DNA of 64,000 nt from Saxidomus purpurata (Eukaryota; Mollusca; Bivalvia; Venerida; Veneridae): NCBI GenBank assembly GCA_022818135.1, contig JAFMSR010000018.1, forward strand, positions 17,839,595-17,903,594, read 5' to 3'. A model generated the notes under the pieces. It saw only the letters and a list, made by a program, of their open reading frames with translations, searched no databases and was not told the DNA's origin. Below, piece by piece: positions 1-13,859 of the stretch (its first letter is position 1; each line of letters opens with the position of its first letter). A program made the translations under genes and the position numbers.

Positions 1-2085
1 CTATACCTAAATGAAATACGATTTTCATGTATTTTTAGAAATTCTGTTACCGTCTTTGCCATTTAGATTAAGGAAAAGTGCAATAGAACAAGAAACTGAC
101 CTTTCTGCTACGAGTATATTGATGATTTTCAAATATATTTCAAACAGTCCAAAAGTAAAGTGTCCAACAAAATTGCCGGGTTTCGAGAATGCAGGGATAC
201 CCGTATTGACGGAGTAGATAAAATAATGGAAGACTTTTCGTTTTCATAGGTTCACTTTACTGTTTCGTCCTTTTCGCATTACAAACATTTTGGATATTTC
301 CCCAAACAACAAAATGACTTTGCCAGATTGACACTAAAACATTTTTAACATTAGCACTGTAATGACTGGTGCATTGTTGATTTATAACACTGATGTAAGT
401 TTATCTAAAAGTTTTGTTTTCCTTCCCATGACAATGTGCTAGACCGAGCAGAACGATCAAATTTAATTTAATTTAAAAACAGATTGCCAAACATTTAATT
501 CTTAATGGACTGAAAAATGCCGTATATTGAGGACATTCTCGTCACTTCTAACTAGTGAGGTTGGCAGGTGAAAGTCCATAGTTTTTATTGCAGTTGAACG
601 ATATAGACATTTGTTGCATTCATGGTTACTTTTAGATTTTCTACATGTATCTTAAACGAAACCACTATGGAAATTTTACCCGCTATATTTGAGATATCTT
701 TCCGGAAAGGAGATAGAACAGTGTAAAAAGTATTTTACATGATTCCGAAAAATTAGTTCATGTATTTTTAAAAGGTTAGTTTCATGCTTTTTCTTTTCGT
801 ATGCTTTAATTACGGTTGCTGCGTTACATCAAAGACAAACTTGATTAACCAGTTCGAATTGAGACTTGTGTAATCAATTGTGTTTCATTAAAGAATAACA
901 ACCAGTGCACTTTTAATGAATTTGAAATAAAATAAACTTGATTTTAAAAGAACACAGGATTTTATTGTTGCAGCTACGATTCAATTTTACCTCGTGCTAA
1001 TTACCACAAGCCTTTAAAGAAATCGTCGGATAGTTATATTTCAAGTCTTATCGAAGGTTAATGCATGTCTGCTTGATATAATTATGTACTGGCGATTGCT
1101 GCAACATTGTCTAAATACCATATCCTCCGGGAATCGGTTGTTTCAGTTTATTCGAGGAAACGATATCGGTCCAGGGGTCGCATTCTGTGACCGATGAGAA
1201 ACCTTATGCATAGAGACTTGGTTGGAAGTACCAACCTATAGACAGCGGGGATTGTATTCGCAACCACTGATTCATAGGCCGGTCGGTGGCTTGGTCGTTT
1301 AGCCTAACGTTTGCTCCTACTCAACTGCCCATTGATATAGAAGTCATTTTTCACATTCCACATATCCCACTGGATATCGGTCATACGAACACTTCTGTTA
1401 AGTGACGACTACACAAGCTAGCAAAACCTGGTAATGCATATTTGCCGTACTATTAGGTTACATTGTACTAGGCAACCATGTACCGCTAGCGTACAGCAGT
1501 TCAGACACGTGTTCCAAGTCAGTAGTTTCAGTTTGATTTAAAATCATCTTTAGTACTGAGTTGATTGGTTAACTTTTTGCATTACTTTACGTTAACAATG
1601 GCGAGCAAAGTTAGCTTTCAAACCAAATTCGTTGAAAGTACAGAAGTCTTCATTTTAACACCATTCTTCCATTAGAAAGAGGTAGGGTGTGTAGAAATAT
1701 ACCAGACTATATAAGATTTATCTAAATGAGCATCAGAATGGTATAGTAAAGTGTGCATTTAAATTTGGTTTAAAACTTTTAAAGAAAGGTCGATACTGCT
1801 ACATTGCAAACGTGTAAGATATGGTGCATATTTGTCACGCTCTGTGTGGTTTTCATGTTTTGCGGGGACAAACCAATAACAAATACATATGGTACTCCAG
1901 TTCAGTAATAGTTTATTAGAAAATAATATCCTGCCACCATATGAAATAGAGTTTTCAATTGAACTGGATGACGCGATTTGTTAGTTATTGCTTTACAAGA
2001 CGAGTTATTTACGCTAAGCTCTTTGATTTGTGAATATAGTTCTCTCTTATGTCCTATACTCATAGTTGAAAATTCCAGTTGTATA
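1..2085. other. AT-rich intergenic DNA, no feature seen
   Basis: No open reading frame here exceeds about 70 codons and none resembles a protein I know. I see no tRNA, rRNA or strong tandem repeat. The stretch is ordinary AT-rich non-coding sequence as far as reading by eye can tell. Distant repeat relics could be missed. Confidence 0.6.
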
Positions 2086-2089
2086 CCGA

Positions 2090-2245
2090 CGATATGAAGC
2101 CATCAAGTCGCAGTGGTAAGATATGCTTTGAGGATCCCTTGTTCGATTCCTACCAGTGCAATGTATGGGTATTGTATTGGCAAGTCACAATTATTCTACA
2201 TTACCTATTTCTCTCTCCGATTTTGATTCTCGAGTCCCGAGATCG
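2090..2245 (+). mobile_element. tRNA-derived SINE-like element, copy 1
   Basis: A tRNA-like head is visible. 'gtcgcagtggtaaga' near 2107 resembles an RNA polymerase III A box, and 'ttgttcgattcc' near 2139 resembles the B box GGTTCGANNCC with one substitution. The sequence after the head ('accagtgca...ggcaagtcaca...cctatttctctctccga') aligns with the sequence after the tRNA-like head at 18.05 kb. That shared non-tRNA body argues for two copies of one SINE family rather than a lone decayed tRNA gene. The copy is degenerate and I see no clear target-site duplication. Confidence 0.45.
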
Positions 2246-2449
2246 GTGTAAGTTGTCAGAATATCATTAATATCAATATAAGTTGTGCAGATATCATTTA
2301 ACCAGAACAATTTCCTATCTATGCCCAACACTCCGATACAGGCTTATCTGTATGTATGATTTTCCCTTTTAACGTGCGCCATATTTAACGGCATCATAAA
2401 ATATCTCAATACTATGATAGTTTTAGTCAGGATGCTGCGATACGCTTAT

Positions 2450-2720
2450 TATTTCCTGCATTAAGTATGGAGGATTGCCTTTCATTTGTCTTAAGTAGGC
2501 AACTATTTCGAATTTTATAGCATCTTTGCATGTCGGGTGATCACTGTTATATTCAAGTGGCATTTTATTCATTTCCAGTTTCATATCATTCTTAAGTTTA
2601 CCTTATTCTAGAAATGCATTATCGTTGACACGCGTGTGTCTTTAACGTAAAAGATACTCATGAGTCTGAAAGTTTTGTCAAACTTAATGACCCTTTTGCA
2701 TGATCAGTACTGTGCAGCTT
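2450..2720 (+). repeat. Dispersed repeat family, copy at 2.5 kb
   Basis: The stretch containing 'attgcctttcatttg', 'atagcatctttgcatg' and 'gtaaaagatactcat' recurs at 10.5-10.8 kb in the same orientation and at 15.24-15.36 kb in reverse. A partial relative is at 5.9-6.06 kb. Sharing of several separated motifs in the same order shows a common origin. It has no coding potential and its class is unknown. Confidence 0.6.
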
Positions 2721-3011
2721 TTTATATCCAGAGTGCTCTCCAAACCTGGGTCACATGACGTCTGTATCTTAGGTTTTACCACCTGTAACTGTAGCAAAGT
2801 AAGGAAATAAAATAAATGAACTATGATGGAAAGACATAAATATTTCTTTTATTTGACACATTTAGATATCATCTCTTACCAAGAGGGACTACTACATGTC
2901 GCATTACTTCGCAACTATGCTGCCTACGTAATGCGTACGTAACTGGCAGTGTTATCAAGTAATTTTGGAACCAGTAATTCCCTAATATATTTTTATGAGC
3001 CCTTTTCAATG

Positions 3012-3031
3012 ATATATATATATATATATAT
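3012..3031. repeat. (AT)n microsatellite
   Basis: Ten uninterrupted AT dinucleotides. Confidence 0.95.
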
Positions 3032-5900
3032 CTTACTGTATTTTATTATTTGATAAATTGTTGAACTATTTCAAAATCATAAAGTGGACACATAAAACGT
3101 TAGTATATGAAAAAAGTTGTTCTTATTAAAAATAATAATAAATTGTAATTTATTCGTTCAATTTCCTTGGATTTCCAAAATTCTAATGTATTATTCACGC
3201 AGTTCGTAAATACATGTAGCTTAATTGTAAAATGAAAAAATGAGGTATGTTTCAACTCAACGTTACTATGATTTTGAAATCGTGAAATCGAATGTTCTGC
3301 GGTGTGGCCCGTTTTTCATTACTGGCGATCATGATGTTTACATACAGACTTTACCTGAAAAAGCATACATAATAATAACTTGATCAATTTCAACTTATTT
3401 TATTAGCTCTTCCAAATGTAAATGACGTAAAATGTACATTGCAAATAAGGTTAGTTTTGAAAAGCATCTTTAACATTTTGAGAGACTGTTCTTAACAATT
3501 TTAGCTAATATAATGCATTTGTGCAATTACAAGATTTTAATCTCTTCATGTTTTAAAACCTAATTGTAACTAATTTTACAACGCCATATTTCAATAATAA
3601 AATTTTAATCTTCTATTAAATCACGAACGAAAGATTCTTATTGTATAAGATAATGCATTACTACAGACAGCATGTTAGATCCATATCTAATTTTCACAAA
3701 ATATTGCTTACAAGGTTTATGTGTGTTTGTCAGTGTGAAGAAGAAATGACCAATCTGAAAGTAGCAGCTTAATTGTGACTTTCACGCAGATGTTGTGACT
3801 TCCTACCATGTGAAAAATAAAATATATTCCTACGAGCCCAACGCGTGCACAAAAATGCTGTAATTCTAAAATGTTTTCTGAGATTTCAGCGGACTAATAG
3901 AACAACAGTAACATTAACAGTAAAATTTTACCAGCGACTGGTATGATTAAAAGACTAAAACAAAGAACACAACCATAAACTCATTATGTGCGGTTTTCGA
4001 GCTTGAAAGGAAGAAAGGAAGTTACAAATTTTTTTCTTTTGATTCATTTGTTCCTCGAATTCAATTACCTTGAATTATTATTTAGAATGACATGCTATGT
4101 AAACCGTAAAACATATCAAAAGGACAGAAAACTAAAGAGTGAAGGATATGCTGAATGCAAGAACTAATTGCAATTACATATGACCGTCGACGCGCGATAA
4201 TGTACCTTCGGACATTTGTTACATTATTCGACAATAATTGATAAAAGAACCTATAGAATTTACATTTTTGTCAACCTCTAAATGCAAAACCAATGATAAA
4301 TATTGATAGCCGCTACATTTTCCTCAACAGAAACATACTATTTGCTTCAAATTCCTCCAAGACCATTACTATGGCAACAGCGATTTGAAATGATTCTTTT
4401 TTTTATTTTGGCTATACCCTATGAAAAAAGACTTACGTGGAAAGAAGACATGAAAAAGTTAACCAGATATGATATATATTGAAAGAGTACATGTATATAA
4501 TGTTGCAACCAAAAATATAGATGCTGTTAGGAAATGATTACCGGAATAGTTTACTGCCCATGTATATTGAAGTGAGTTTTGACGTCAAATTGAGGTATAT
4601 GACGTCATTTGTAGAGTGAACAATGACGCCATATGTATACTTTTTCAAAGTGTTGTAGTTTAGTATGTACTGGACGTAGGTAACTGAATGAGAAAAGGTG
4701 TCAGACAGTCTCTCCTATTTTTTTGCAATATCATTGAAAAAATACTGCGCTATATTTCTAACATGTACAGTTCGATACAAAAAGCAAAGTTATGAATGTT
4801 TTTGGAACAAATAAAGGTAATTTCTGCCGGTAAGACATCTAGAGCTACTTGTTATTGTGGTCCTGTGACTTTAAACTGTTACTGTTGCCTCCGAACGAAT
4901 ACTGAGACAGAAGCGGATATCTTCCTATCGTGTATCGTCTTGAAATGCCCAAAATAAGTCCAACCTTTAGCCTTAATGATAATAACAAAGAAAGTCTCCT
5001 CTCCAACTGCAGCTGCCAATAACAAAGTCGGTGTTCTTCTCTTCCTGTATAGATTCCTGCCATCCGGCTACATCGTCTAGCACCTCGTCCAATACAGGTT
5101 TCACAGTTGTGTCCTAGTTAGAAAGAATCCGACAGTGAACTCAGTAGTTTATAGTAACCTCATAACATAGGTCACCAGCCTCTACAATTAAAGTTGTAAT
5201 TTTGTTTTGTACCTCGATCTGGCATAATCTAGAGACATTGCAAGTTCCTTATTCTTTTGTTTTTCATTTTATAATATTTATGCTACATATTTTGAGTCTC
5301 ATTTTAGGACAGTTAAAACATTTATGGCGCTTAGAACATAATACAAATAATCAGATGAATATCATATTATACGACGTCAGGTCTGCGTCGTAAAATAAGA
5401 TCAAGTGATCAAGCGGACGTAAGAATCTTCCTGTTTTTCAATACATGAAAGAATACGATAAAAACAACGTAATTCAAATATGACCTTTAAATGTCGTAGA
5501 TATGCCGCACCTCTCCATACTCTTTTATTCAGAGAAACTCTGGAATCTACAACTAACGAAGCATAATTGATGTACACATTGTACACGACGACTATACATA
5601 CAACATTAAACAAAGTTTTACCGTATTAAGATATAAGACACTTCTCGGTGCTTTAGTTAGTCAGTCATTCAACTTGAGGGGACTAATCAAGCCAGGTCAT
5701 ACGTAGTTACCATGTCTTCATGTACCATATACCGGCTTTGTTTTTAAGAATCCTTTAGAAAAATTTAAAATACTGAGTTGATCGGTGTGCTCGACAGTTA
5801 GTATATGTATCTTTGTGTCTACACAATATCTTAAATATATCCAAGGCAACATGACGCTATTATGTTGTATCGAAAAGTGAAATATTTCACTTTTAATAAT
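3032..5900. other. AT-rich intergenic DNA, no gene seen
   Basis: Only short reading frames (80 codons or fewer) without recognisable motifs. TGACGTCA-like palindromic words cluster at about 4578-4630 ('gacgtcaaatt', 'tgacgtcattt', 'aatgacgcca'). With no promoter or gene nearby I do not call them regulatory. Confidence 0.55.
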
Positions 5901-5904
5901 ATAT

Positions 5905-6060
5905 GTCTACTGCAGACGGCATCTGATAAGGACATGTAGTTTAACGGTTTTTGTGAGAGACGTTTTTATATTTTTCTTTCCTAGTCTCATTTTCTATACC
6001 AATCTTCATTTAATCTTATACTAGTGATGCACTTGCTAAGATCTTTTTTCTTATTATCAC
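5905..6060 (+). repeat. Partial copy of the 2.5/10.5 kb dispersed family
   Basis: 'gacggcatctgataa...tagtttaac', then 'ctataccaatctt', matches the order of words at 10570-10665. The match is short and diverged. Confidence 0.4.
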
Positions 6061-7540
6061 GTGTGCTATTATACCTGATGTGAAGGATCTCGTATGTAGA
6101 TTCCTAGCACGTTTGAATGAAATAAACAAAATGCAAACCCATTTGTATGACAACACACAGAGATAAGTGCGATATGCAACAAGAAAGAAGGATGCGTAAT
6201 ATATATCCAAATTGCCAAGGACGTCTGGGTTTTCATAAGGTGTGATAACATTTTGCATGCTTGTGAACAGGAATTCAAGAATAGTATATAGTATTTATTG
6301 ACAACAGGTTTAACTTTTAAGTGTTTCTTTGTTTCTTTGCTATTTTCTTTTGCTGCTTGGGCAAATAAATGGACGAGTACAGAACTAGCTGTGAGCTTGA
6401 CCGATCTTCAACACCAAGAACAGATAAGGAGTATTTGACGTTTCCCACAATCGGTTGCATCAATTTCAAATTTAAGATAAAATCCGTGTTAACAATCTCG
6501 TCTGCTTAATTTCAAGGCAGTACAAGAACATCCTAAGGGGAACGGTTTTTGTCATTTCTATGTACAAAGCTCCCGCATGTATTGTCAACGTACAACGTAC
6601 GACCTCGGTCTGATATTTAGACTGAGTTGCAGAACGCTTTTAATAAGAATAAGTAACTCGAAGCAGCAGACGTCAAAACTAGGTTATTACATTGCCGGTG
6701 CCATACTTACCGTGATTATATCAAATATCGATTTTGCATATTTCGTTTTCAATCAGGGATGTGTGAAATAACAGACAAAATTACATTGTGGATATCTCTC
6801 AATGTATTAATGCATTTTGTTTTTATTTGGTAAGTAATGCCTTTACTAAATTAAAGCAGAAATGTTATTTTTTCTGTTAGTTTTCGCTGTTAATTGCTTA
6901 TGTTAATTTTCGCTGTGTGTTCACAGCACTGTTATGAAACACACTCACACTCTCACATTCAAGACTCAAACTGCCAGTAAAATATGTGACTGAGTGGTGT
7001 CTGAAATATACATAGTTATATTTAAAATATATATAATGCCGGTACAAATTGTGTTACGCAGGTCATCAGTTGAAGGCCGCTATTGCCATATACCATGAGT
7101 TCAAGTCGTACCAAAAATGATTCCAGAAATGGTAGTTAGGATTCTTATATCTTCATTTTAATCTGAAAAATATTGCAAGTTATCAAATATAAACACATGG
7201 TTGATCGTTGGGTAAATCCTGGAGAAAAAGATAAATGTCTCAACATAGTCTCCCTTTCCTAAGGTGAATGTTAAATGAGAAAAATAATCCTCAAACAGCT
7301 CACATCAAAGCACCCAGCGATAACTAGACCCATATACACAGTAATATCAATAATACAAAATTAGCCCTTTATCCAAGTGCAACAAGAACAAAAAAGCAGA
7401 CACTGAACTGTGAATATGCCACAATACACAGACTAAACACAGGATTGAATCTTCAGTATGTATGTATTAGATTATGTCGGTAACATGGGTTCAAACTAGT
7501 ATGTACACTACTAATTCATTTAGGCGAGGCAGTTTCACAA
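6061..7540. other. Intergenic DNA, no feature seen
   Basis: Short reading frames only, with no recognisable domain. A B-box-like word near 7112 has no convincing A box and is not called. Confidence 0.5.
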
Positions 7541-7569
7541 CATTTCAATAAATTTGGAGGCATATCATC

Positions 7570-8570
7570 AAATTTATCCGATTTAAAAAGAATGTAAATG
7601 GGAATAAATTAATATTTGACATTATTTCTCAAGAAAGAAATTCTTACGTGGTGGAGATAAAACATAAAACATTGAATTTCTATAACTCCCAGATTTTCGT
7701 TAGATAAAATATAATTTAACATGTCCTTGTATAATTAACGTAAGCATATAAATAGATCAACACAATTGGTTTGTTCTTTTCTCTATTTCATTTAGCCGAG
7801 ATCTCGCTCTCTAGAATTAAATTAAATTTTAATTGCCTTTTCCATCAGTTTGCAAACACGTGACTTGATTTTCATACAAATGCGTTGTATATTTAATGAA
7901 TGTATTCTAAGAAGACTTCGTACAACTCGCCCGCTTACCGATGTGATAACTATTTACATTTAGGTGTCTATGATGCTCTCTTTCTAAAATCCCATGTGAA
8001 TACTAATTTGTCTTATGTTGTTTAGATATGCCGTTAAGGGATAGTGGTTATGTTAACACTATCTTTCGCTTTCATTGAATACAGACGCGGGTGAATTTGT
8101 CATGGCATAAATATGTCAAGCTTTACAATCGCCATCCATCCTTCCGGCTACGTGGTTAACGTTCACAGAGTGTAATTTTTCTTTTATGTGGGAACATCTG
8201 CTACAGACGACGTCTATCGAAGACCAAAACAATTCTTTTCCTCATATAATCAAGCACGGTCACAGTAACTAACTCTCTATATGTGGTACTAACGTTATTA
8301 ACAGCTGAGTAGGACAATATATTTTTTATAATAAATATGCGAAATCTTTAATATGTATCGAAATATTTGTACCTTCTAGGATGGTCATATAGTAAAATAA
8401 TTCACTCACGCTTTACTGGCATCATATATGTTGTTGCTAACACAGACACCTAAGGGAATCTCCGTGTACGTCCGTTTAAGAAACAGATGTAGTATCAGTG
8501 ATTCTGTTGTTTCAAACATTGCCCTCCCATCAAAGCTAATCATGAGATCGATAATAATTATCCAACATAC
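7570..8570 (+). repeat. Tandem segmental duplication, first copy
   Basis: This kilobase is repeated in the same order at 8790-9640. Shared landmarks are 'acttgtcctt/acatgtccttgtat', 'catcagtttg(c/t)aaacac', 'aggtgtctatg(a/g)tgctctctt', 'gtggttatgttaacact', 'gggaacatctgc(t/c)(a/g)cagacgacgtct' and 'tctgttgtttcaaacattgcc'. The two copies differ by many substitutions and small gaps, so the duplication is old. No coding content is conserved between copies. Confidence 0.85.
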
Positions 8571-8789
8571 ACTCCGGATCTTAAATGGAGCAGTCTAGGT
8601 GCAGTGCCCAATGCCACGGACACAAAACAGTGAACAAGTTACAATGCGCATAGTAAACATGGGTTGAGTTCGATGCTATCGCCATCATTATATTTATATA
8701 TTTATTAGAAATCTTGGTGAAGAAGGGTTTAAAGCAATTTATGAGTATATAAAGCATTTGACAAATTGACAAAGTTTGAACAACTTTAC

Positions 8790-9640
8790 AGGTAAATCAA
8801 CCTATTTTCCCCGATCTCAACATAAAGATATTCTACGTCGTTCTCAAGAAAAGAATTTCTTATTTGGTAGTTAGGAAACATCTTGCATTGCATTTCTATA
8901 GCTGCTAGAGTTACGCAAAAAGAAAATTAATTAAACTTGTCCTTGTATGATGAACATAAATAGATTATAAACCAAATTGGTGTGATTTATTTTAGAAGAT
9001 ATCTCACTTTATGGGATAGAATTATATTTTATTTGTTTTTCATCAGTTTGTAAACACATTACTTGCTTTGCATAAATGTTTATTGTCTGCTTTATGGCGG
9101 ACTTCAAATCAGTGAGTGGTACAACTCTTGCCTGTTATTTAGGTGTCTATGGTGCTCTCTTTTTAACTCCCTTGCGAGTAGAAAGTTGCCTGCCGTTGGT
9201 TTAGATATGCATGGAAAGAAGTGTGGTTATGTTAACACTGTCTTGTCGCGTTTATAGAAGACAAGCCGCATGTTAATTTACCAAAGTATCAATATGTCAA
9301 ACATTACTACCGCCATACGGCAACGTGTTTTACGTTGTCTCTTCTTATAATTATATTTGTATGTGTTGTAGAGATGCTCAATTTAAGCGGGAACATCTGC
9401 CGCAGACGACGTCTACTGAAATTTTCTCACTTTCTAACCAGAACAATTCTTTTCCACGCATAATCAACACGCTCGAAGTAACTAACTCTTAATTAGGTAC
9501 CAACATTGTGAAACCTACGCGAATTTAAGTAAAACTGAATTCTGATATTTGTTTTATTGAGTATCAGTGAATCTGTTGTTTCAAACATTGCCCACATATA
9601 AAAACTAATTCAATGGCTGCGGTCGCAAAGGAATAACTCA
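8790..9640 (+). repeat. Tandem segmental duplication, second copy
   Basis: Direct repeat of 7570-8570, slightly shorter because of deletions, with a spacer of about 220 bp between copies. Landmarks shared with the first copy occur in identical order. The reading frame at 9063-9257 is not conserved in the sister copy and is not a credible gene. Confidence 0.85.
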
Positions 9641-9764
9641 TCAGTTATAACAGTATTTATTTATTATCTTTTTTAAAAAAAAGAATGAACGCAAAGCATA
9701 GATAAATCAAATATTTTATGATTATTTATCAGGCTGGTTGTTTCACCGCAAATTTTCCCGTCAA

Positions 9765-9905
9765 TTTTCCCTGCAGAATTCCTGATGTATTTGTAATATA
9801 AGGGTATAATTTTGTAGAACAGCTGTATAATAATGCCATCCATAACAGCTAGTATCTGCTGTACAAACCAAGTAATTTTCTGACAAGAAAATAGTTACTT
9901 ACGAT
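9765..9905 (-). repeat. Inverted copy of the 16.2 kb sequence
   Basis: The reverse complement contains 'attttcttgtcagaaaatta', 'gcagatactagctg' and 'tcaggaattctgcag', which appear in the same order at 16205-16345 on the plus strand. This is a short diverged dispersed repeat of unknown class. Confidence 0.7.
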
Positions 9906-10524
9906 ATTTTGTTAGATTTATATATGAATTGTCTATTATTTTCGTTCGTAATGACCCGGCTTCCAGGCCTATTTGCACATTTTGTGACAGTGATCAATAT
10001 ATGAATGCGCAGGGGACTACAGTATGTATAAGTTTTGTATTTGTCATGAAATAAACTGTAGATATTTAAATATTTGATGGCCAGTATATTGCGGCTGTAT
10101 TTTTTAATGTTAAGAAGATGCTCAATCATTTTCCCGCTAAGTGTCTTCAAAAGACGTCTCCACTTTTTTCAGTTAAGTTTGGACACTAATTGTTCGAATA
10201 ATGCTCCCTGAAAGATTGAAAAGCGAATAGTGCAGACCTTTATCAGACTGCGCTGATGCTCTGACTGATAATGATCTGCATTGGTCGCAAAGGCAGAATA
10301 ATCAACTGCCACCACAGTATGAAGTTTAAGTTTTTGCTGAAAGTTTTTACTATATACCGCGCAGTTGTCCTTTAGGATGCATAACTGATACTCCCAGAGT
10401 ACTGATGACAAATAACATTACCGTAAAGCTATCCTTACACATTACTAGACACATTCCTCTCGTATTATCTTGTTTTTTTACGCTAATGGACGCCTGTCTT
10501 TCAGTTGTCTCAACTAGCGAATGT

Positions 10525-10790
10525 TTCAGTTTTAAGAGCATCTTTGCATGATCAATTCTATATCCAGGCGACATCTGATAAAAGATGAAGTTTAACTAGT
10601 TCTGCAAGACACACTAATGTAATTATCTTTCCCACTTTCAATATTTATACCAATCTTAATTTCATCTTATAGTGGTAATGCATTTTCAGTGAATATTTAT
10701 GCTTATTGCGTCCCATGCTTTTATCTTTGACGTAATAGATACTCATAGGTCTTGTATTTTCGTGAAGCTTAATCGCATTTTTGCATGTTA
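10525..10790 (+). repeat. Dispersed repeat family, copy at 10.5 kb
   Basis: Shares 'agcatctttgcatgatca', 'tatatccaggcgacatctg' and 'cgtaatagatactcat' with the copies at 2.45-2.72 kb and, inverted, at 15.24-15.36 kb. Non-coding, class unknown. Confidence 0.6.
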
Positions 10791-11944
10791 GTGAACTGGA
10801 ATCCGTACGGTATATTGTCAAAATTGCCCCAGAAGCCGATTTGACTGTCTGTTTCTTTAATCGAGTATTTATACTGTTTCATCCTGCGATTCAAAATAAA
10901 GGATTGAAGAGAATGCTAAAATGTTGCAGCTATTATGTTTTGAGAGATTTACATGTTCAAACCTTCAAGTGTCCTTATTAATCAGAGAAAGGAAGAATAT
11001 ACAACGGTGCCACTAATATGAACCAAAATTTGGCAGTATTTTACTTTATTCAAAACACAGTAAACTATTTTCTTTAGTCCACAAACGTGCTTGGTAGTAG
11101 TCAAACTAAAAGTATTTCTGATATAGTTCTAGACTTTGTTTATCGTGAGCTATAATATAACGTTACCATGACGTCACAAACAAGACAATGTCACGTACCT
11201 TTAGCGTCTATAGTACGGACATTAAAGTTATAGTACGCTTCAAATTAAAACAAACTATATAGTCGCGGCTGCTTTTTTAGATTGGACGTGTATGCCGAAT
11301 GTCATGCTTCATTTCCTTTTGTTGATCTATATTTCATGATGATTGAATGCTTTCAGAGACAATAATCGGTCAACAGATGATATTTGCAAGAGTGCTTGTT
11401 AGAGATCGAATTTATGTTAAGACTCCATTAAGGATTAACCATTCATTGTATTTTAGATATAGCATAAAACCAGTTATGTTATCCGTCATAGTGAATGATG
11501 ATATCAAAGTCAGTACGATGGTAGATGAATTCGTCTTTTAGTTATTAGGACAGCCGATGTTACTTTTCTATAGTATATGTCTAATAAAATCCAATATAAA
11601 ATTCCATAAGCTACCTGTCAGAGATGTGAAGATATCGTAAAAATGTCAATATTCGATATTTTAAATGGACAGTGTTTTGCACTACATCGGGGCGAAAAAT
11701 GTCCTGACACATTTCTGTAATAATAACAATAATGATAATAATTGTAATGATTATAATTATAGACTGATTTCAATAGGCTCACTTATATAACATAATATGG
11801 ATTGGTCTGTGAATGTTTTTGTTTACTACCTTATGAATTAGTAAATCACAATTTATACAGTATTTCTTCTGAAAGTCGGTCGATTTAAAGTTATGTACTC
11901 TCACGTACTGAGTGTTTATTGATATAATGTGTTTTCTTTTTTAA
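10791..11944. other. Intergenic DNA, no feature seen
   Basis: Two short frames (64-66 codons) without recognisable motifs. Nothing else stands out. Confidence 0.5.
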
Positions 11945-12480
11945 TTTTTGATAGATATCAAAGATATCTATAGGTTCACTAAGTTATGGATTGGCAGCAT
12001 TTTTTCGATAGGCTTATATACATAGGTATGTGTCCACTAAATTATGTAGGCTTACACACATATGGATTTGTCTGCCATGATTTCTGTAGGCTCACATACA
12101 GTTACATATGGATGTGTCCGCCAAGGTTTCTTTGGACGCACGTACAAATGGATTTGTCCGCCAATATTTCTGTTGGTTCACTTTCTTATTGATTTGTCCA
12201 ATAAGATTTATGTACAACCAAACTTTCCATTGGCTTTGTTTGTTCCATCAAATTTTCAGTAGGCCATTTTATATTTATGTACTAAGTTTTCAGTAGATTC
12301 ATTTCTTCTTATTCGATTCTATCAAGATTTCAGTAGGATCAATTACGTATGGGTTATTCTGCCAAGATTTGGTATCGATTGATCTGTCAACATTTCTGTA
12401 CTTTCGCTATTTGTTGATTTGATTTCAACGACCTTAGACGGATCACTTTCTTATGAATCAGTTTGCCAGAGAGAGAAGTG
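11945..12480 (+). repeat. Degenerate minisatellite, about 34-36 bp unit
   Basis: Around a dozen imperfect repeats of the theme 'ttatggatttgtctgccaag' followed by 'atttctgtaggctcac'. The three overlapping short frames at 11986-12296 ('YGFVCHDF', 'NGFVRQYFCW' and so on) are translations of the repeat rather than a gene. A second array with the same theme is at 17.5-17.96 kb, each lying a few kilobases upstream of an A block. Confidence 0.85.
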
Positions 12481-13430
12481 AAGCATTAACATATATTTTC
12501 CCTTTGTACGGGAAGGTAAGGGCAGGGTCGATTACACGTCTTGACACTTTACAATTTTCGTATTAAAAATGTTACCTTAAAGACCGTCGTTCTTGATTTA
12601 TTATCTTCAGTGAACTGGCATATGTTTGTTCGTATCTTCTTTTACACTTCCTTAAGCAATGTTTTCAGATCATATCACTGCACTGCAATAAAGAATGTAT
12701 AGCATTATCAGTTTTATAATTCTTTCAATGTGTTAATATTCAATAATTACGAAACATATGCAATATCAGAGGTATGGTGGTTTATTATCATCTGATTTAC
12801 AACTAACATTTCTTGACTGTGTCACTTATTTAAGAAGAATTTAGGTGATATAACATTTTAAGAAAGGAATGGGCAGTTCATTCGATAAAAGTGATGTATA
12901 TTCACAGAAACGGACACGATATAAATACCAAACCAGTTACCTATAATATTAATTCGGACACAATCTGCAAAATCTATACTAGAACACTGACAAAATGAGA
13001 TCAAGACCGTAATATGTGAGTCGAGGGTTCCGGCTTTTTGTCTTGTTCCTTTGCCATCTACTATAACTTCAATTTTGTCGACAGTTTTATTCGTTGTTCA
13101 GAACAAAGTTCGACTTATACCTAAACTGGTAACTGTTGTCTACTGCTTGATGAATTTGGTTTTGTTTGTTTGCATGGGTCTGTAGTTTAGTTGATTGCAA
13201 GCCTGTGCCTGTAGAGACACTCGTTTTACTCCGACTTTTTCCGGAATTTCCGTGAAATCGCCAGTGAGGCCAATGTGGCATAAATTCACTGTAGTTAGTC
13301 TCCTGAATGTCCAAAGACTGATTTGCCTTAGAATCGCCTTTTGTCCTTTTCACAAATGCATTAATAATTCCTCTTAAATGTCGAGATTCATTAATACTTT
13401 GTTCGTTTTATGTTTAGAAAAGATGGAGTG
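12481..13430. other. Intergenic DNA, no gene accepted
   Basis: The minus-strand 88-codon frame at 13087-13353 is polar and has no recognisable domain, and I do not accept it as a gene. Nothing else stands out. Confidence 0.5.
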
Positions 13431-13434
13431 TCTA

Positions 13435-13770
13435 GTCCTTCTATTTTCTTTTTCATCACTTTTTTCTTACACTTTTATTTCTTCTTAGATGCATAGGCGC
13501 AGTCTACTCCATTACAGTAATTGGAATTATTTCTTGTTTTCTTCACGCGATATTTTTCAGATTTATTTGATATGTTTGCAAATTTACGTAACGTGTCTTT
13601 CACAATATTAATTTAGGGAGATTGAGCATGCAGATCAAATTTAAAGGAATACACATCTTACGTTATTGTTTCGTCTTCACTTTCCCATCAAACAGACAAA
13701 CACCATCAAATAAACTGGAAAAGTATGGAAATACGATTGCTTTCTGTCGTTGTCTTCTTAATAATGGAAT
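13435..13770 (+). repeat. Duplicated block A, copy 1
   Basis: Contains 'ctactccattacagtaattg', 'tttcttgttttctt', 'tttgcaaatttacgtaacgt' and 'ctggaaaagtatggaaata' in that order. The same order appears at 19165-19445 and 29010-29345. This is the first block of the multi-copy duplication that organises most of the 13-47 kb interval. No conserved reading frame spans the copies. Confidence 0.85.
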
Positions 13771-13859
13771 TGTTCAAAATACTGCTGCATGCCAATTAAT
13801 TCCTGAATTTAAAGCGATTTTATCGTAGACAGTTATTTAACGGAATCTTCTAGAAAATG

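Noticed and set aside
4570..4635. Cluster of TGACGTCA-like words as a cAMP-response or bZIP regulatory site
   Set aside because: No gene or promoter nearby, and similar words also occur in repeats (for example 37375). Not enough to call regulation.
7040..7125. 'gagttcaagtcgtacc' as a tRNA-like B box
   Set aside because: Two or more mismatches to the box and no matching arms.
11986..12296. Three overlapping plus-strand frames as a small secreted or membrane protein
   Set aside because: They are translations of a degenerate minisatellite.
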